From Thermotoga profunda AZM34c06 (GTDB taxonomy: Bacteria > Thermotogota > Thermotogae > Thermotogales > DSM-5069), in contig NZ_AP014510.1 in NCBI RefSeq assembly GCF_000828675.1, positions 1,197,413-1,261,412 of the forward strand: 64,000 nucleotides of DNA, written 5' to 3'. The position numbers were made by a program, and so were the translations under genes. This document shows, piece after piece, positions 45,092 through 54,779 of the stretch (positions are counted from its first letter, which is position 1; each line of letters starts with the position of its first letter). The notes below the pieces were generated by a model. It was not told the origin of the DNA and did not search any database. It worked only from the letters and a program-made list of their open reading frames with translations.

Positions 45092-48000
45092 TTAAAACAC
45101 ATTCATATCAAAGGCACCAGTAACTGGATCAACCGTAAAGGTCTTCTTTGGAAATTCTTTTATGTAAAATTTGAAGGCAAGTTTTTCTATAGAAAAAGTG
45201 GGATCGATAGAAAATTGACTCTCAAAAACAAGTCCCCAACAATGAAGATCTTTTTCCAGTGTAAATTGTAAATCGTTTATTGCAAATGTTTGAGTATTCA
45301 TGCTTATATAAAAACCAATTGCCGGGTCAAACCCAGACAAATTATAAGAAAAACGAAGCCTGGATGATCCTTTGATGTAATAACCCGAGAATTCGTGTTT
45401 TGCTTTATCCACATAGAAACTACCTTTTGCCTCAATCGAAAGTAAGTCAAAGTGAGTGTCGAGTTTGTAGATAATTTTCACATTCGGGTTATTCATGAAC
45501 AGGAAATTGGTACCTTTTACTGTCAAAGTGTTGGTGATCATATCAATGGCATCTTCTTTGTTGTAATAATACGTGAACTCTGTCACGTGCCTAAGAGAGC
45601 CATACGAGAGATCTATATCAAAATCCGTTTTGTAGAATTGCCCTTCTTCGATCTGATAAATGGTGTTCGTGTAAATTGAAAATCCTATTTGCCATATCTT
45701 GAAAGCAGTGCTGGTCTTAAGGTTCAGATCATCCCATGTGGATGTGAGTAAATCATAAGCTGTAGAAACCTCAAAAAGTGTCGTTGGCACATTTAATTTC
45801 CCAAGAAAGGTGATCTCTGATACTTCTGAATCGTTACTAAATCCTGAATATACGTTGTTTGTGATCACACCAGTTCTTGAATAACCAGCAGAAAGACTCA
45901 GAAAGTCAAATGGTTTGAATGTCAGTTTAGTATCGAACAACTGAGCAAATCTATAACCCAACTGCTCATTATCAACACCCATCCAGATGCCTGTTAACAA
46001 AGAGTTGTCGACTGTCCATCCCAAAAAGCCAAAATTTGCTCTGATCGTTTTAAAAGGGAGTTTCGAGTCTAACAAAAAGTAGGTTCTTTCAGTTGGTTCA
46101 AAATCAATCAAATCATAATAACCAGAAAAATCGACCTGAAGGTTTTTGAAAACAGAGGGCAACTTGACAGACAGTGCTGTACTAAACCTTCCAGTCATAT
46201 CGAATTCTTCAAGATGATCGAAAAGAGATCCTTCTGTATATTGGACTGTCGAACGGTGGTACAGCGAATTTATTGTAAAAGTGAAAAGATCTGACGGTAA
46301 AGTGATCTTCTTCAAGTATATATAAGGTAAAACCCAGGTCACACCACTGGAATTTTGCAACCTTGAAAGTTGTATTGATAGCTCCTTGATTGGGAGAAGC
46401 TGATATTCAAAATAACTTCTGTCATTTTTGAAGAACGCTCTGAGTTTTGTGGAAATCGGTTCATTTATATAAAGAGAGCTGTCAAATTCATAAACAAAGT
46501 CCTGCTCTTGAGGAGGTTGACGAACATAGTAACTCGATTGAAGCTTAAAAATGGACCATTCTTTTGTTAAATCGAATTGGGCATACTTACCAGGTGTATC
46601 ACTCGATTCTTGCCAACCTATCTTTGCACCAACAGATCCATCCTTGAAGCTGACATTGTATGAACTTTCAAAGGAAAAACCATCTGACTTTGAGTACCCT
46701 AACTTTACAGCAAAAGGCTGTGGTCCTTCTTTCAACGATACAAAATAAACAGGCAGATAGACAGTCGGGATTTCTAATATGAAAATCACTGCGTCATAGG
46801 CCGCCAGATATTCATTCTCCTTTATTTCGACCTTTAGAGCTTGCATTCGATAGTGAGGTCGATCCAGTTCACATGTTGTCAAGTATCCTTTTTCTATTAA
46901 AGACTCGTCATTTTTACCTTCGAGATTTTTACCAGAAAAGTACACTGTGTGTTTGTTCTTTTCCTCATCTGTGTAAATCGTTCTGCCTCTAATATTTGCC
47001 ATGAGGCTGTGTTCATCGGAGAAAGTATATGTGAATTGTTGACATTTTATTGTGGTGTCTTTTTTTGCATAAGATACAGACTCTTCTGCGATGATTTTTT
47101 GTGCATCTCCAGATTTACTCAAAAATACAGTCAACTTCTGACATTCAATTCTCGAATCCTGAAAAGTAGCTGCGATGTTACCAGAAAAAATAACAGAAGT
47201 CGCATCGTAAGTGACTGAACTTGCATTGACGGTGAGCACTTCACCATGCACAGTATTTGCGAAAGTCAACAGTAGCATAATTATAAAAAGTTTAGAAAAT
47301 TTTTCTCTCAATCTGTAGCTAATAGGAGTATCTAAAAGTATGAACAAGACAGTTCCTGTGATTCCAAAGAGTATGTTTGGTAGCCATGCCGAAAGTACAG
47401 GATCGATGAGTCTTTCTTTACCCATGGCACCGAGCCATGCACCTGATCCTTGATAAAGGACGATTATCACAAAGGTCAGGATAACACCCCAAGACTTGCT
47501 TTTGAGATTGAACATGAGGGACAAAGGTATACCAACCAAAACGATGATCATCGGTCCTAAGGAAACTGAATAGCGGTTATGCAACTCTACAATCCACGGT
47601 GAAGGATCTATACCAAGCTTCTTGAAAGTAGCTATTCTATCTCTCAACTCTTCGCTCTTCATATCCTTTGGTGTTTTACCGACACGCATAATTGATTCCA
47701 AATCTTGTTTCAAATCAAGTTCCACTTTGTTGAATTTCACATCAAACCTGAGCATTCCTTCCTTATCAACTCTGTAAAGCCTTCCATCGTACATGTACCA
47801 TTTTTCGCTTTCCTTTAGAACCTTCTGCGCCGTGATGATTTCTTCTTCACTTGGTTCATTTCTAAAAAGTACGACGTTCTCCAAAATGCCGTTCTGACGA
47901 TCATATTTTTTTACGTAGAAATATTGACTTTCATCGATCTTGGTCAAAATATTTTCACTGATGAAGACCTCCGGCCTTTTATAGACATATTTTGAAAGTG

Positions 48001-48394
48001 CTTCATTTGCTCTTTGGTTATAATCTGGTACTACACGATCACTCAACCAGAATGTGAGAAAACTCAAAACAATTGAAATTGCGAGAAAAGGGACAATGAG
48101 GACTTTCAGCGATATTCCATGAACTTGAAGTGCCATCAATTCATGATCCGTGGAGAGCTGCGATAAAACCCAAAATATGGCAAGCAAAACTCCAACTGGT
48201 ATTCCGAGTGCGATAAAATATGGAAGATAATAATACAAAACTCTGAGCAGAACAATCACACTGACTCTGTGCCTAACTATCAAATCGGATAGCTGATAAA
48301 GAACCTCTACACTGACAAAAATCACAAAACCAGCTAAACCTATTAGTATTGGACTCATCGAGAGTTTGGAAATATACTTAGTCAGTATTCCCAA
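45092..48394 (-). CDS. LptF/LptG-type permease fused to an OstA/LptD-like outer-membrane protein
   Basis: About 1100 residues in one frame. Residues 1-360 are an LptF/G (YjgP/YjgQ) permease: membrane helices near 15-100, a soluble domain at about 130-275, more helices at about 280-360. Then REKFSKLFIIMLLLTFANTV, with basic, hydrophobic and small-residue parts, looks like an internal signal peptide ending near VHG-EVL (about 385-390). The rest begins with an LptA/OstA-like beta domain (SSVTYDATSVIFSGNIAATF, VSYAKKDTTIKCQQF, EKGYLTTCELDRPHYR) and continues as long alternating strands like an LptD barrel, ending in FDMNVF. The start is TTG 48394, six bases after AAGGTG. It should act in moving lipid or glycolipid across the envelope. 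Confidence 0.82.
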   Translation of the reverse strand: MGILTKYISKLSMSPILIGLAGFVIFVSVEVLYQLSDLIVRHRVSVIVLLRVLYYYLPYFIALGIPVGVLLAIFWVLSQLSTDHELMALQVHGISLKVLIVPFLAISIVLSFLTFWLSDRVVPDYNQRANEALSKYVYKRPEVFISENILTKIDESQYFYVKKYDRQNGILENVVLFRNEPSEEEIITAQKVLKESEKWYMYDGRLYRVDKEGMLRFDVKFNKVELDLKQDLESIMRVGKTPKDMKSEELRDRIATFKKLGIDPSPWIVELHNRYSVSLGPMIIVLVGIPLSLMFNLKSKSWGVILTFVIIVLYQGSGAWLGAMGKERLIDPVLSAWLPNILFGITGTVLFILLDTPISYRLREKFSKLFIIMLLLTFANTVHGEVLTVNASSVTYDATSVIFSGNIAATFQDSRIECQKLTVFLSKSGDAQKIIAEESVSYAKKDTTIKCQQFTYTFSDEHSLMANIRGRTIYTDEEKNKHTVYFSGKNLEGKNDESLIEKGYLTTCELDRPHYRMQALKVEIKENEYLAAYDAVIFILEIPTVYLPVYFVSLKEGPQPFAVKLGYSKSDGFSFESSYNVSFKDGSVGAKIGWQESSDTPGKYAQFDLTKEWSIFKLQSSYYVRQPPQEQDFVYEFDSSLYINEPISTKLRAFFKNDRSYFEYQLLPIKELSIQLSRLQNSSGVTWVLPYIYLKKITLPSDLFTFTINSLYHRSTVQYTEGSLFDHLEEFDMTGRFSTALSVKLPSVFKNLQVDFSGYYDLIDFEPTERTYFLLDSKLPFKTIRANFGFLGWTVDNSLLTGIWMGVDNEQLGYRFAQLFDTKLTFKPFDFLSLSAGYSRTGVITNNVYSGFSNDSEVSEITFLGKLNVPTTLFEVSTAYDLLTSTWDDLNLKTSTAFKIWQIGFSIYTNTIYQIEEGQFYKTDFDIDLSYGSLRHVTEFTYYYNKEDAIDMITNTLTVKGTNFLFMNNPNVKIIYKLDTHFDLLSIEAKGSFYVDKAKHEFSGYYIKGSSRLRFSYNLSGFDPAIGFYISMNTQTFAINDLQFTLEKDLHCWGLVFESQFSIDPTFSIEKLAFKFYIKEFPKKTFTVDPVTGAFDMNVF

Positions 48395-49085
48395 ACAGAA
48401 CACCTTCACTTTGTTTGAAGAGCTTCATTTCGTCTCTAAAACATTTATAAGATTCAGACGTTACCACGTACAAAACTGTCTCGACTATGTTAGTTGAAAG
48501 ATCTGCAATTTCTTCTATTTTTTGAGCAAGTTCAAGTAACAGAGAATTTCTATCAATATTCTCCTGTTTTTCTCTCATGGAATTCAAAAGTTCACTCCTA
48601 ATTTCCAGATAAAGCTCATCGATTTCGGCATCTTTGGAACAAATTTCAAAGGACCCTTCTGTTTGAAGGTCTGCAAGTAATCTAAGGCTTTCCTTCAACA
48701 CACCCGAAGCCAGTCTTCCTAAATTGAGAAGTCCAGGAATAGACGTACTCTGTTGTTCTTTTAGAACAGTTATCGTTATCTGGGAAATCCTTCTTGCATT
48801 GTCTCCGATTCTCTCAAAGATATTCGCAAGTTGTATACTACCGATAATGAAACGCAATTGAACACCGGTGAGGTTGTGAATCCCAAGCATCGCTGCTGCT
48901 TCTTCTCTTAGTTCTATCTCCATCTCATCCAATACATTGTCATCTTCTATCACTTGCTTTGCTAACTTCGTGTCTCTATTTTCCAAAGCTTCGAGTGAGC
49001 GTAGAAACATTTTTTCCATATACCAGCCCATTTTCATTAAGGCTTTCTTGAACAATTCAGTCCTCTCATCGATTATCCACTTCAT
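48378..49085 (-). CDS. phoU: PhoU-like phosphate regulator
   Basis: About 235 residues of two three-helix bundles with the metal-binding ExxxD patterns NIFERIGDNARRIS and KIEEIADLSTNIVE, typical of PhoU. A Thermotoga PhoU homologue is known to bind multinuclear iron clusters at these motifs. The frame is open to 49223, but that part overlaps nadK and the GAGGTG at about 49089-49094 serves the ATG at 49085 (MKWIIDERTELF). No Pst transporter genes are nearby. The end overlaps the LptF/G-LptD gene. Confidence 0.92.
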   Translation of the reverse strand: MKWIIDERTELFKKALMKMGWYMEKMFLRSLEALENRDTKLAKQVIEDDNVLDEMEIELREEAAAMLGIHNLTGVQLRFIIGSIQLANIFERIGDNARRISQITITVLKEQQSTSIPGLLNLGRLASGVLKESLRLLADLQTEGSFEICSKDAEIDELYLEIRSELLNSMREKQENIDRNSLLLELAQKIEEIADLSTNIVETVLYVVTSESYKCFRDEMKLFKQSEGVLFGNTD

Positions 49086-49860
49086 TTTGAACACCTCTTC
49101 CGTAACCCACCTTTTCTTTAAGGACGGTAAAAAAATCATAATAATCAGGTCTGAGAAGTGTGAAATATCTTTCGGATTTTGTAATTTCGATCCGTGTTGC
49201 CCTACCGGCGACGATACCATCAACTAAAATTTCACATTCACTAAGAGCATTGATGATAATTTTTCGTTGATCTGGCACGACAATACTTCTGTTTTGCAAA
49301 TAATATGGTGCGATAGGTAGAATCTGAAAAACATCGCAAACAGGAACCACGATTGCCCCACCAAGTGATAGATTATAAGCCGTTGAACCTGTCGGAGTTG
49401 AAATCAAAATTCCATCAGCAAAAAAAGAAAGACCCGAACAACTATCAAAGACAATCTCAAACTCACTCATTTGACGAGATGGTGTGTGAAATACTATATC
49501 ATTGATCGCATGAACATATGTATCATTCAAGCGTGCTTTTACCATCCACCTTTTTTCTTGGATGAGTCTGTTCTCATGTAAATCATCTAAAAATCGGTCG
49601 ACTTCCTCAAGCTTGTAGTACGCTAAAAATCCAACCCTACCTGCTTTGAACCCAACTATAGGAATGTTCAACAATTTGGCAGCTTTGAGAACCGTTCCAT
49701 CTCCACCAATAACAATTGCAAAATCACAGTTTTGGTCGACCTTCTCATTTTTGGCTTCACATATTTGCACTATCTTGACATGCATTCCAATTTTTTCGGC
49801 AAGTTCTTGTGCTTCTTTCACTTTATCGCTCCTGAAAACTATCGCTGCTGTTTTATTCAA
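49066..49860 (-). CDS. nadK: NadK, NAD kinase
   Basis: A 264-residue ATP/polyphosphate-NAD kinase with the GGDGT motif in DFAIVIGGDGTVLKAA and the conserved FADGILISTPTGSTAYNLS. It phosphorylates NAD to NADP. The start overlaps yggT by four bases and the end overlaps phoU by 20 bases. Confidence 0.94.
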   Translation of the reverse strand: MNKTAAIVFRSDKVKEAQELAEKIGMHVKIVQICEAKNEKVDQNCDFAIVIGGDGTVLKAAKLLNIPIVGFKAGRVGFLAYYKLEEVDRFLDDLHENRLIQEKRWMVKARLNDTYVHAINDIVFHTPSRQMSEFEIVFDSCSGLSFFADGILISTPTGSTAYNLSLGGAIVVPVCDVFQILPIAPYYLQNRSIVVPDQRKIIINALSECEILVDGIVAGRATRIEITKSERYFTLLRPDYYDFFTVLKEKVGYGRGVQNEVDNR

Positions 49861-50162
49861 CGGAGCATCACCGCCAGATCAGTCAATGTTCTCACGGCGA
49901 AGATATCAAGAAATGTCAGAACCAATATCGCAATCATAGGGGTTATATCTATCGGTCCTATTGGGGGTATGATTCTCCTCAATGGTTTGAGTATGATTGC
50001 AGATACACCATCTACAAATTGTCTGAAGGGATAATAATGATAAGGTGTTATCCAACTCAAAATGGCAGAGAGAATAACACAAACTAACTCAAAATATATG
50101 AAAACCTGTAGAACCTTGGCAACAGCCAAAAGAAAATTTGAAACGACAAACACAACACTCAC
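49857..50162 (-). CDS. YggT family membrane protein
   Basis: A 101-residue protein with two or three membrane helices. The central ILSWITPYHYYPFRQFVDGV and PLRRIIPPIGPIDITPMIAI are the YggT hallmark. The role is unclear; yggS-yggT pairing is widely conserved, as here. It overlaps yggS by four bases. Confidence 0.9.
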   Translation of the reverse strand: MSVVFVVSNFLLAVAKVLQVFIYFELVCVILSAILSWITPYHYYPFRQFVDGVSAIILKPLRRIIPPIGPIDITPMIAILVLTFLDIFAVRTLTDLAVMLR

Positions 50163-50830
50163 TCTCCTCTGAAAATTGCTCTGCCAATTCTCACCATTGT
50201 TGCACCTTCTTCTATGGCAATCTCAAAATCATTAGTCATACCCATAGACAAATGTTCAAGCTCAGGATATTGCCTTTGATAGAAATCTCTCAACCTTCTC
50301 AATTCTTTAAAGATTGCTCTTATCTGTCCAAAATCCTCTGTAAAAGGAGCCATCGTCATGAAACCCATTATCCGGATATTTTTAAGCGAAGAACCAAATT
50401 CGAGTATTTCCTGTAATTGTGACTGATCTACACCTGATTTTGTCTGTTCGTGAGAGATATTGACTTCGATGAGAACTTTTTGAATTTTTCGATGTAAAGA
50501 AGCAAATTTGTCTATCAAAATGAGTTCTTCTTTTCTACAAACTGAGTGGATGTACTCACAGATTGGTACTATATACTTGATTTTATTCGTCTGTATCCTT
50601 CCTATAAAATGCCATTGGGCGTTTTTAATCAATGGATATTTTTGGAGAAGTTGTTGAGCGTAGTTCTCAGCCAAATCTTGAACGCCAAGTTCAATTACTT
50701 GTTTGACTGATTCTATATCAGCCTCTTTTGCCACCACAACTAATTTTATCGAATTAGGATCTCTTTTAACTCGCTTTGCAGCGTTTTCAATCCTGAGTTT
50801 CACATTCTTGAGATTCTCCGAGAGATCCAT
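50159..50830 (-). CDS. YggS-type PLP-binding homeostasis protein
   Basis: A 223-residue single-domain TIM-barrel protein. The PLP lysine is in LVVVAKEAD (about residue 34). GVQDLAENYAQQL, WHFIGRIQTNK and SMGMTNDFEIAIEEGATMVR are all family signatures. It buffers pyridoxal phosphate. The gene overlaps the end of ruvB by 44 bases, unusually long. Confidence 0.93.
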   Translation of the reverse strand: MDLSENLKNVKLRIENAAKRVKRDPNSIKLVVVAKEADIESVKQVIELGVQDLAENYAQQLLQKYPLIKNAQWHFIGRIQTNKIKYIVPICEYIHSVCRKEELILIDKFASLHRKIQKVLIEVNISHEQTKSGVDQSQLQEILEFGSSLKNIRIMGFMTMAPFTEDFGQIRAIFKELRRLRDFYQRQYPELEHLSMGMTNDFEIAIEEGATMVRIGRAIFRGE

Positions 50831-51827
50831 CGAACAATCCTCCTCTTATCCTCGATGAATATCCTAAGTGTGAGTATGCAAGATCAGTCGCAATCCTTCC
50901 TCTTGAAGTACGAACTATTAGACCTTTCTGCAAAAGATATGGCTCATGAACTTCTTTGAGTGTGTCAGTCTCGAGATTCAAAGTGGCAGCAAGTGATTCT
51001 AATCCCACAGGACCACCATCGTATATCTCTATAATTGTTTTCAATATTTTCCTGTCGGTTTCATCTAACCCTAACTCATCGATTTCAAGAATATCCATAG
51101 TTTTTTCGACCAAATCGATATCTATAGCAGACTTTCCTTTCACTGTGGCTACATCTCGAGTCCTTCTGAGTAATCTCAATGCAATTCTTGGAGTGCCGCG
51201 TGAGCGTTCTGCAATCAATTTTGCTGCCGACTCTTCTATGGTGATTTTGAGAATGCCAGAAGCTCTTGTGATTATTTGAATCAGTTCATCAACACTGTAA
51301 AATTGTAGTTCAAGAGTCATACCAAAACGATTTCGAAGAGGAGAACTCAATAAACCACTTCTTGTTGTAGCACCGATGAGTGTGAATGGCCTAAGGCCAA
51401 TACGGATTGAACGAGCCGTTGGACCCTTACCTATCATTATATCTACCTTGTAATCTTCAAGTGCCGAGTAAAAGATTTCTTCAACTGCTTTGTTAATTCT
51501 GTGGATCTCATCAATGAAGAGTATGTCACCATCACTTAGGCTCGAAAGTACCGCTGCAATATCTCCCTGTCTCTCGAGTACAGGACCACTTGTGACATAT
51601 ATATTCGTCCCCATCTCTTTTGCAACTACAAAGGCAAGTGTCGTCTTGCCAAGACCAGGTGGCCCTGCAAAAAGAATATGATCTAATGGTTCATTTCTCA
51701 TTTTTGCAGCTTGAATAGCTATCTTGAGTTTTTGTTTCACCTCAGTCTGTCCAATGTAATCATCTAAGGTATGCGGTCTCAGAGAGAACAAAACATCTCC
51801 ATTCATATTTGATTGAAGTTGATTCAT
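50787..51827 (-). CDS. ruvB: RuvB, Holliday junction branch migration ATPase
   Basis: A 346-residue AAA+ motor with LRPHTLDDYIGQ, Walker A AGPPGLGKTTLA, Walker B ILFIDEIHR, IGATTRSGLLSSPLRNRF (sensor 1 and arginine finger region), and a C-terminal winged helix (QKGLIVRTSRGRIATDLAY). RuvA and RuvC are not in this window. AGGAG lies 6 bases before the ATG. Confidence 0.96.
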   Translation of the reverse strand: MNQLQSNMNGDVLFSLRPHTLDDYIGQTEVKQKLKIAIQAAKMRNEPLDHILFAGPPGLGKTTLAFVVAKEMGTNIYVTSGPVLERQGDIAAVLSSLSDGDILFIDEIHRINKAVEEIFYSALEDYKVDIMIGKGPTARSIRIGLRPFTLIGATTRSGLLSSPLRNRFGMTLELQFYSVDELIQIITRASGILKITIEESAAKLIAERSRGTPRIALRLLRRTRDVATVKGKSAIDIDLVEKTMDILEIDELGLDETDRKILKTIIEIYDGGPVGLESLAATLNLETDTLKEVHEPYLLQKGLIVRTSRGRIATDLAYSHLGYSSRIRGGLFDGSLGESQECETQD

Positions 51828-51839
51828 CCTTTACTCCTC

Positions 51840-53138
51840 TCATGGATAAATCCTGTACAAAGTTCTGGCGAATGGTATGGCTTCTCTTATATGTTCAAGT
51901 CCGCAAATCCAAGCAACTGTTCTTTCAATCCCCAAACCAAACCCACTGTGAGGTACACTACCCCATTTCCGTAAGTCCAGATACCATTGATATTTTTCTT
52001 TTGGCAGATTGAATTCCTCAAGCCTTTCCAAGAGCAACTGATAGTCATGAATTCTTTGAGAACCACCTATGATCTCTCCATAACCTTCTGGTGCAAGTAG
52101 ATCAGCACAGCGCACAACCTCTGGTCTTTTAGGATCTGGTTGCATATAGAAAGCCTTGACTTTACGGGGATAGTGTGTGACAAAAACTGGTTTCTCAAAA
52201 TTCGAAGCTATTATGGTCTCTTCATCTCCGCCAAAATCATCACCCCATTGGACATTCAAACCATTTTTCTGTAGCAATTCGATCGCTTCGTCGTAAGTAA
52301 TTCGCTCAAAAGGTGGTTCAACTTTCTCGAGTTTTGATATATCTCTACCGAGAGCCAAAAGATTATCCTTCGCATGCTCAAGAACATATTTTACTATGTA
52401 TGAAACAAGTTCTTCTTGCAATTTCAAATTATCTTCGTGCTCATAATATGCAACTTCTGCTTCGTGCATCCAGAACTCTATGAGATGTCTACGAGTTTTT
52501 GATTTTTCTGCTCTGAATGTTGGACCAAGATTATAGACCTTTCCAAAAGCCATACAAGCGGCTTCAAGATAAAGTTGTCCAGTTTGAGTTAGATAAACCT
52601 TTCCATAGTCAAAATAATCAAGCTCGAACAGATTACCTGCGGTTTCACCAATTGCTCCGGTAAAGATAGGCGTATCGATCAAAGTGAAATTTCTGGCTTT
52701 GTAAAATTGTCTTATTGCCGTCAAGATGGCGTTTCTTATTTTCAGAATATGAAATTGCCTTCTTGATCTCAACCAAAGATGTCTGTATGACATTAGAAAA
52801 TCTATACCGTGGTCTTTTTTCGATATTGGATAAGGTTCATCTGGTATTTGAATTGGTGTCACATCAGATGCATGAATCTCAACACCGTAGGGCGATCGCT
52901 TATCTTCTATCACTTTACCCCTAATGATAACACTCGATTCTATCCTCAGTTTGGAAGCACTCTCGAAAACCTTAGGATCTACAGAAGATTCTTCAACTAC
53001 AACCTGAACAAAACCTGTACCATCTCTAAATTGAACGAAATGAATTTTTCCACTTGATCTCATATTCCATACCCAGCCACGCAATTCAACTTCTTCACCT
53101 ATGTGGTTTCTCAATTCTTCAACATATAACCATTTCAC
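51840..53138 (-). CDS. asnS: AsnS, asparaginyl-tRNA synthetase
   Basis: A 432-residue class II synthetase. The N-terminal OB fold is VELRGWVWNMRSSGKIHFVQ. The catalytic core has motif 2 GPTFRAEKSKTRRHLIEFWMH and motif 3 GFGLGIERTVAWICG. The RRHLIEFWMHEAE form suits AsnRS rather than AspRS, and no GAD insertion is present. The start is GTG 53138, seven bases after GAGGAGGG. It heads the long minus-strand run to 38014. Confidence 0.94.
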   Translation of the reverse strand: MKWLYVEELRNHIGEEVELRGWVWNMRSSGKIHFVQFRDGTGFVQVVVEESSVDPKVFESASKLRIESSVIIRGKVIEDKRSPYGVEIHASDVTPIQIPDEPYPISKKDHGIDFLMSYRHLWLRSRRQFHILKIRNAILTAIRQFYKARNFTLIDTPIFTGAIGETAGNLFELDYFDYGKVYLTQTGQLYLEAACMAFGKVYNLGPTFRAEKSKTRRHLIEFWMHEAEVAYYEHEDNLKLQEELVSYIVKYVLEHAKDNLLALGRDISKLEKVEPPFERITYDEAIELLQKNGLNVQWGDDFGGDEETIIASNFEKPVFVTHYPRKVKAFYMQPDPKRPEVVRCADLLAPEGYGEIIGGSQRIHDYQLLLERLEEFNLPKEKYQWYLDLRKWGSVPHSGFGLGIERTVAWICGLEHIREAIPFARTLYRIYP

Positions 53139-53192
53139 AATCTATCCCTCCTCATTGCTTTCTGCTTCTAATGATAACACTTCAGATGTCAC

Positions 53193-53220
53193 TTGAACAT
53201 TGTAGATAGCATGGTATAAT
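53193..53220 (+). promoter_or_regulatory. Promoter of tRNA-Cys
   Basis: TTGAAC (53193-53198) and TATAAT (53215-53220) with a 16-base spacer, and a TG one base before the -10. The tRNA starts 11 bases later. Confidence 0.75.
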
Positions 53221-53230
53221 AAAATTGTAA

Positions 53231-53306
53231 GGCGACGTAGCCAAGTGGTTAAGGCGGAGGTCTGCAAAATCTCTATGCGTGGGTTCGAATCCCACCGTCG
53301 CCTCCA
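53231..53306 (+). tRNA. tRNA-Cys(GCA)
   Basis: A 76-nt cloverleaf with acceptor GGCGACG/CGTCGCC, anticodon loop CTGCAAA (GCA), T-loop GTTCGAA and encoded CCA. Confidence 0.95.
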
Positions 53307-53308
53307 GG

Positions 53309-53336
53309 GGGGAAGTATCTCCCCTTTTTCTTTCCT
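53309..53336 (+). terminator. Intrinsic terminator after tRNA-Cys
   Basis: GGGGA/TCCCC (5 bp, loop AGTATC) is followed by TTTTTCTTT. Short but well placed directly after the tRNA. The next gene, rtcB, starts about 50 bases later. Confidence 0.65.
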
Positions 53337-53384
53337 ACTTGACTATTCATTTACCAGTTGCATAATCATCTTAGAGGTGATTCG

Positions 53385-54779
53385 ATGGATATTAAACGCC
53401 TCGATCGTTTCATATTTCAAATAAAAGGAATGAACATCGATGCCGTTGTCTACACAGATCAAGAAACGATCAATGATCCAGAATTCAAAGAAGCTTTACA
53501 ACAAATAGTAAATGTGACATACATGCCAGGTATAGTTGCTGCGATAGCAATGCCAGATATCCATTGGGGTTATGGGTTTCCAATCGGAGGAGTTGGAGTT
53601 TTCTCTGCTGAAAATGGAGTTATATCACCTGGAGGTATTGGATTCGACATAAATTGCGGTGTGAGACTTCTGTTGACTTCAGCAAGTGATAGTGAAGTGA
53701 AAGTCGTTCTTGAAAAATTACTCCAGCAAATCTACAAAACCGTACCGGTAGGTGTAGGTGCAAGTGGGGCTATCAAAGTTGATGAAAAAACATTACGTCA
53801 GATTTGTGTAGATGGTGCACATTGGGCTGTTGAAAAAGGTTTCGGAACAAAACAGGATCTAAACAGGATTGAGGATACAGGAAGATTGAGCCCGGCCGAT
53901 CCAAATCATGTATCAAAAAAAGCCTTTGAAAGAGGACTTGATGAATTGAGTACACTTGGAGCGGGTAATCATTTCATAGAGATACAGAAAGTCGATCAAA
54001 TCTTTGACGAAAAAGTAGCACAGGCATTCGGAATCTTTGAAGATCAAATAACAATCTCTATACACTGTGGTAGTCGTGGCTTTGGACATCAAATTGCGAC
54101 CGATTATATTCAGATTATGCGTGATAAATTATCTGCTCATAACAAAAACTTACCCGATAAACAATTGATAAATGCTCCGTTTAACCACGTTATTGGGCAA
54201 CAGTACTTTAATGCTATGAACTGCGCAGCAAATTATGCTTTTGCCAATAGGCAAATGATATCTGATATGATAAGGAAAAGTTTTGAAAAAATTCTTCCCG
54301 GACACAAGGTCTGGCTGCTGTACGATGTAGCACACAATATAGCAAAACTCGAAGATTATGGACAAAAGGTTATAGTCCATCGCAAAGGAGCTACAAGATC
54401 GTTAGGTCCGGGAAATACCATGCTATCAGATGAATTCATCAAAACTGGGCAACCCGTTCTAATACCTGGGAGTATGGGTAGTGCGTCATATGTTCTTGTT
54501 GGAACCAAGAAAGCGGAACAGATTTCATACGCAAGTACAGCACATGGTGCAGGTAGAGTCTTGGGTAGAAAAGCAGCACTACGGAATTTGAGTTACGATA
54601 AAGTTTTGAAACAACTCAAAGAAAAAGGAATAATGACGATAAGCAAAGAGAAAAAGACATTGGTTGAAGAAGCTCCAGAGACTTATAAAGATGTAGAGAG
54701 AGTTGTTGAAATCGTGGATCAAATTGGTATATCGAAAAAAGTTGCACGCTTGATACCATTGGGTGTGGTAAAAGGATGA
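53385..54779 (+). CDS. rtcB: RtcB, RNA-splicing ligase
   Basis: A 464-residue ligase. Metal and GMP-site residues are visible in MPDIHWGYGFPIGG, GGIGFDINCGVRLL, LGAGNHFIEIQ, ISIHCGSRGFGHQI and the guanylylated His in YASTAHGAGRVLGRK. RtcB joins 2',3'-cyclic phosphate ends to 5'-OH ends in RNA repair. The frame extends nine codons upstream, but AGAGGTG lies 5 bases before the ATG at 53385, so I use it. It overlaps the MFS gene as ATGA. Confidence 0.93.
   Translation: MDIKRLDRFIFQIKGMNIDAVVYTDQETINDPEFKEALQQIVNVTYMPGIVAAIAMPDIHWGYGFPIGGVGVFSAENGVISPGGIGFDINCGVRLLLTSASDSEVKVVLEKLLQQIYKTVPVGVGASGAIKVDEKTLRQICVDGAHWAVEKGFGTKQDLNRIEDTGRLSPADPNHVSKKAFERGLDELSTLGAGNHFIEIQKVDQIFDEKVAQAFGIFEDQITISIHCGSRGFGHQIATDYIQIMRDKLSAHNKNLPDKQLINAPFNHVIGQQYFNAMNCAANYAFANRQMISDMIRKSFEKILPGHKVWLLYDVAHNIAKLEDYGQKVIVHRKGATRSLGPGNTMLSDEFIKTGQPVLIPGSMGSASYVLVGTKKAEQISYASTAHGAGRVLGRKAALRNLSYDKVLKQLKEKGIMTISKEKKTLVEEAPETYKDVERVVEIVDQIGISKKVARLIPLGVVKG

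Noticed and set aside
48378-49223. A longer 281-residue PhoU reading
   Set aside because: The first 46 codons overlap nadK in another frame and do not resemble PhoU. The ATG at 49085 has a proper ribosome site.
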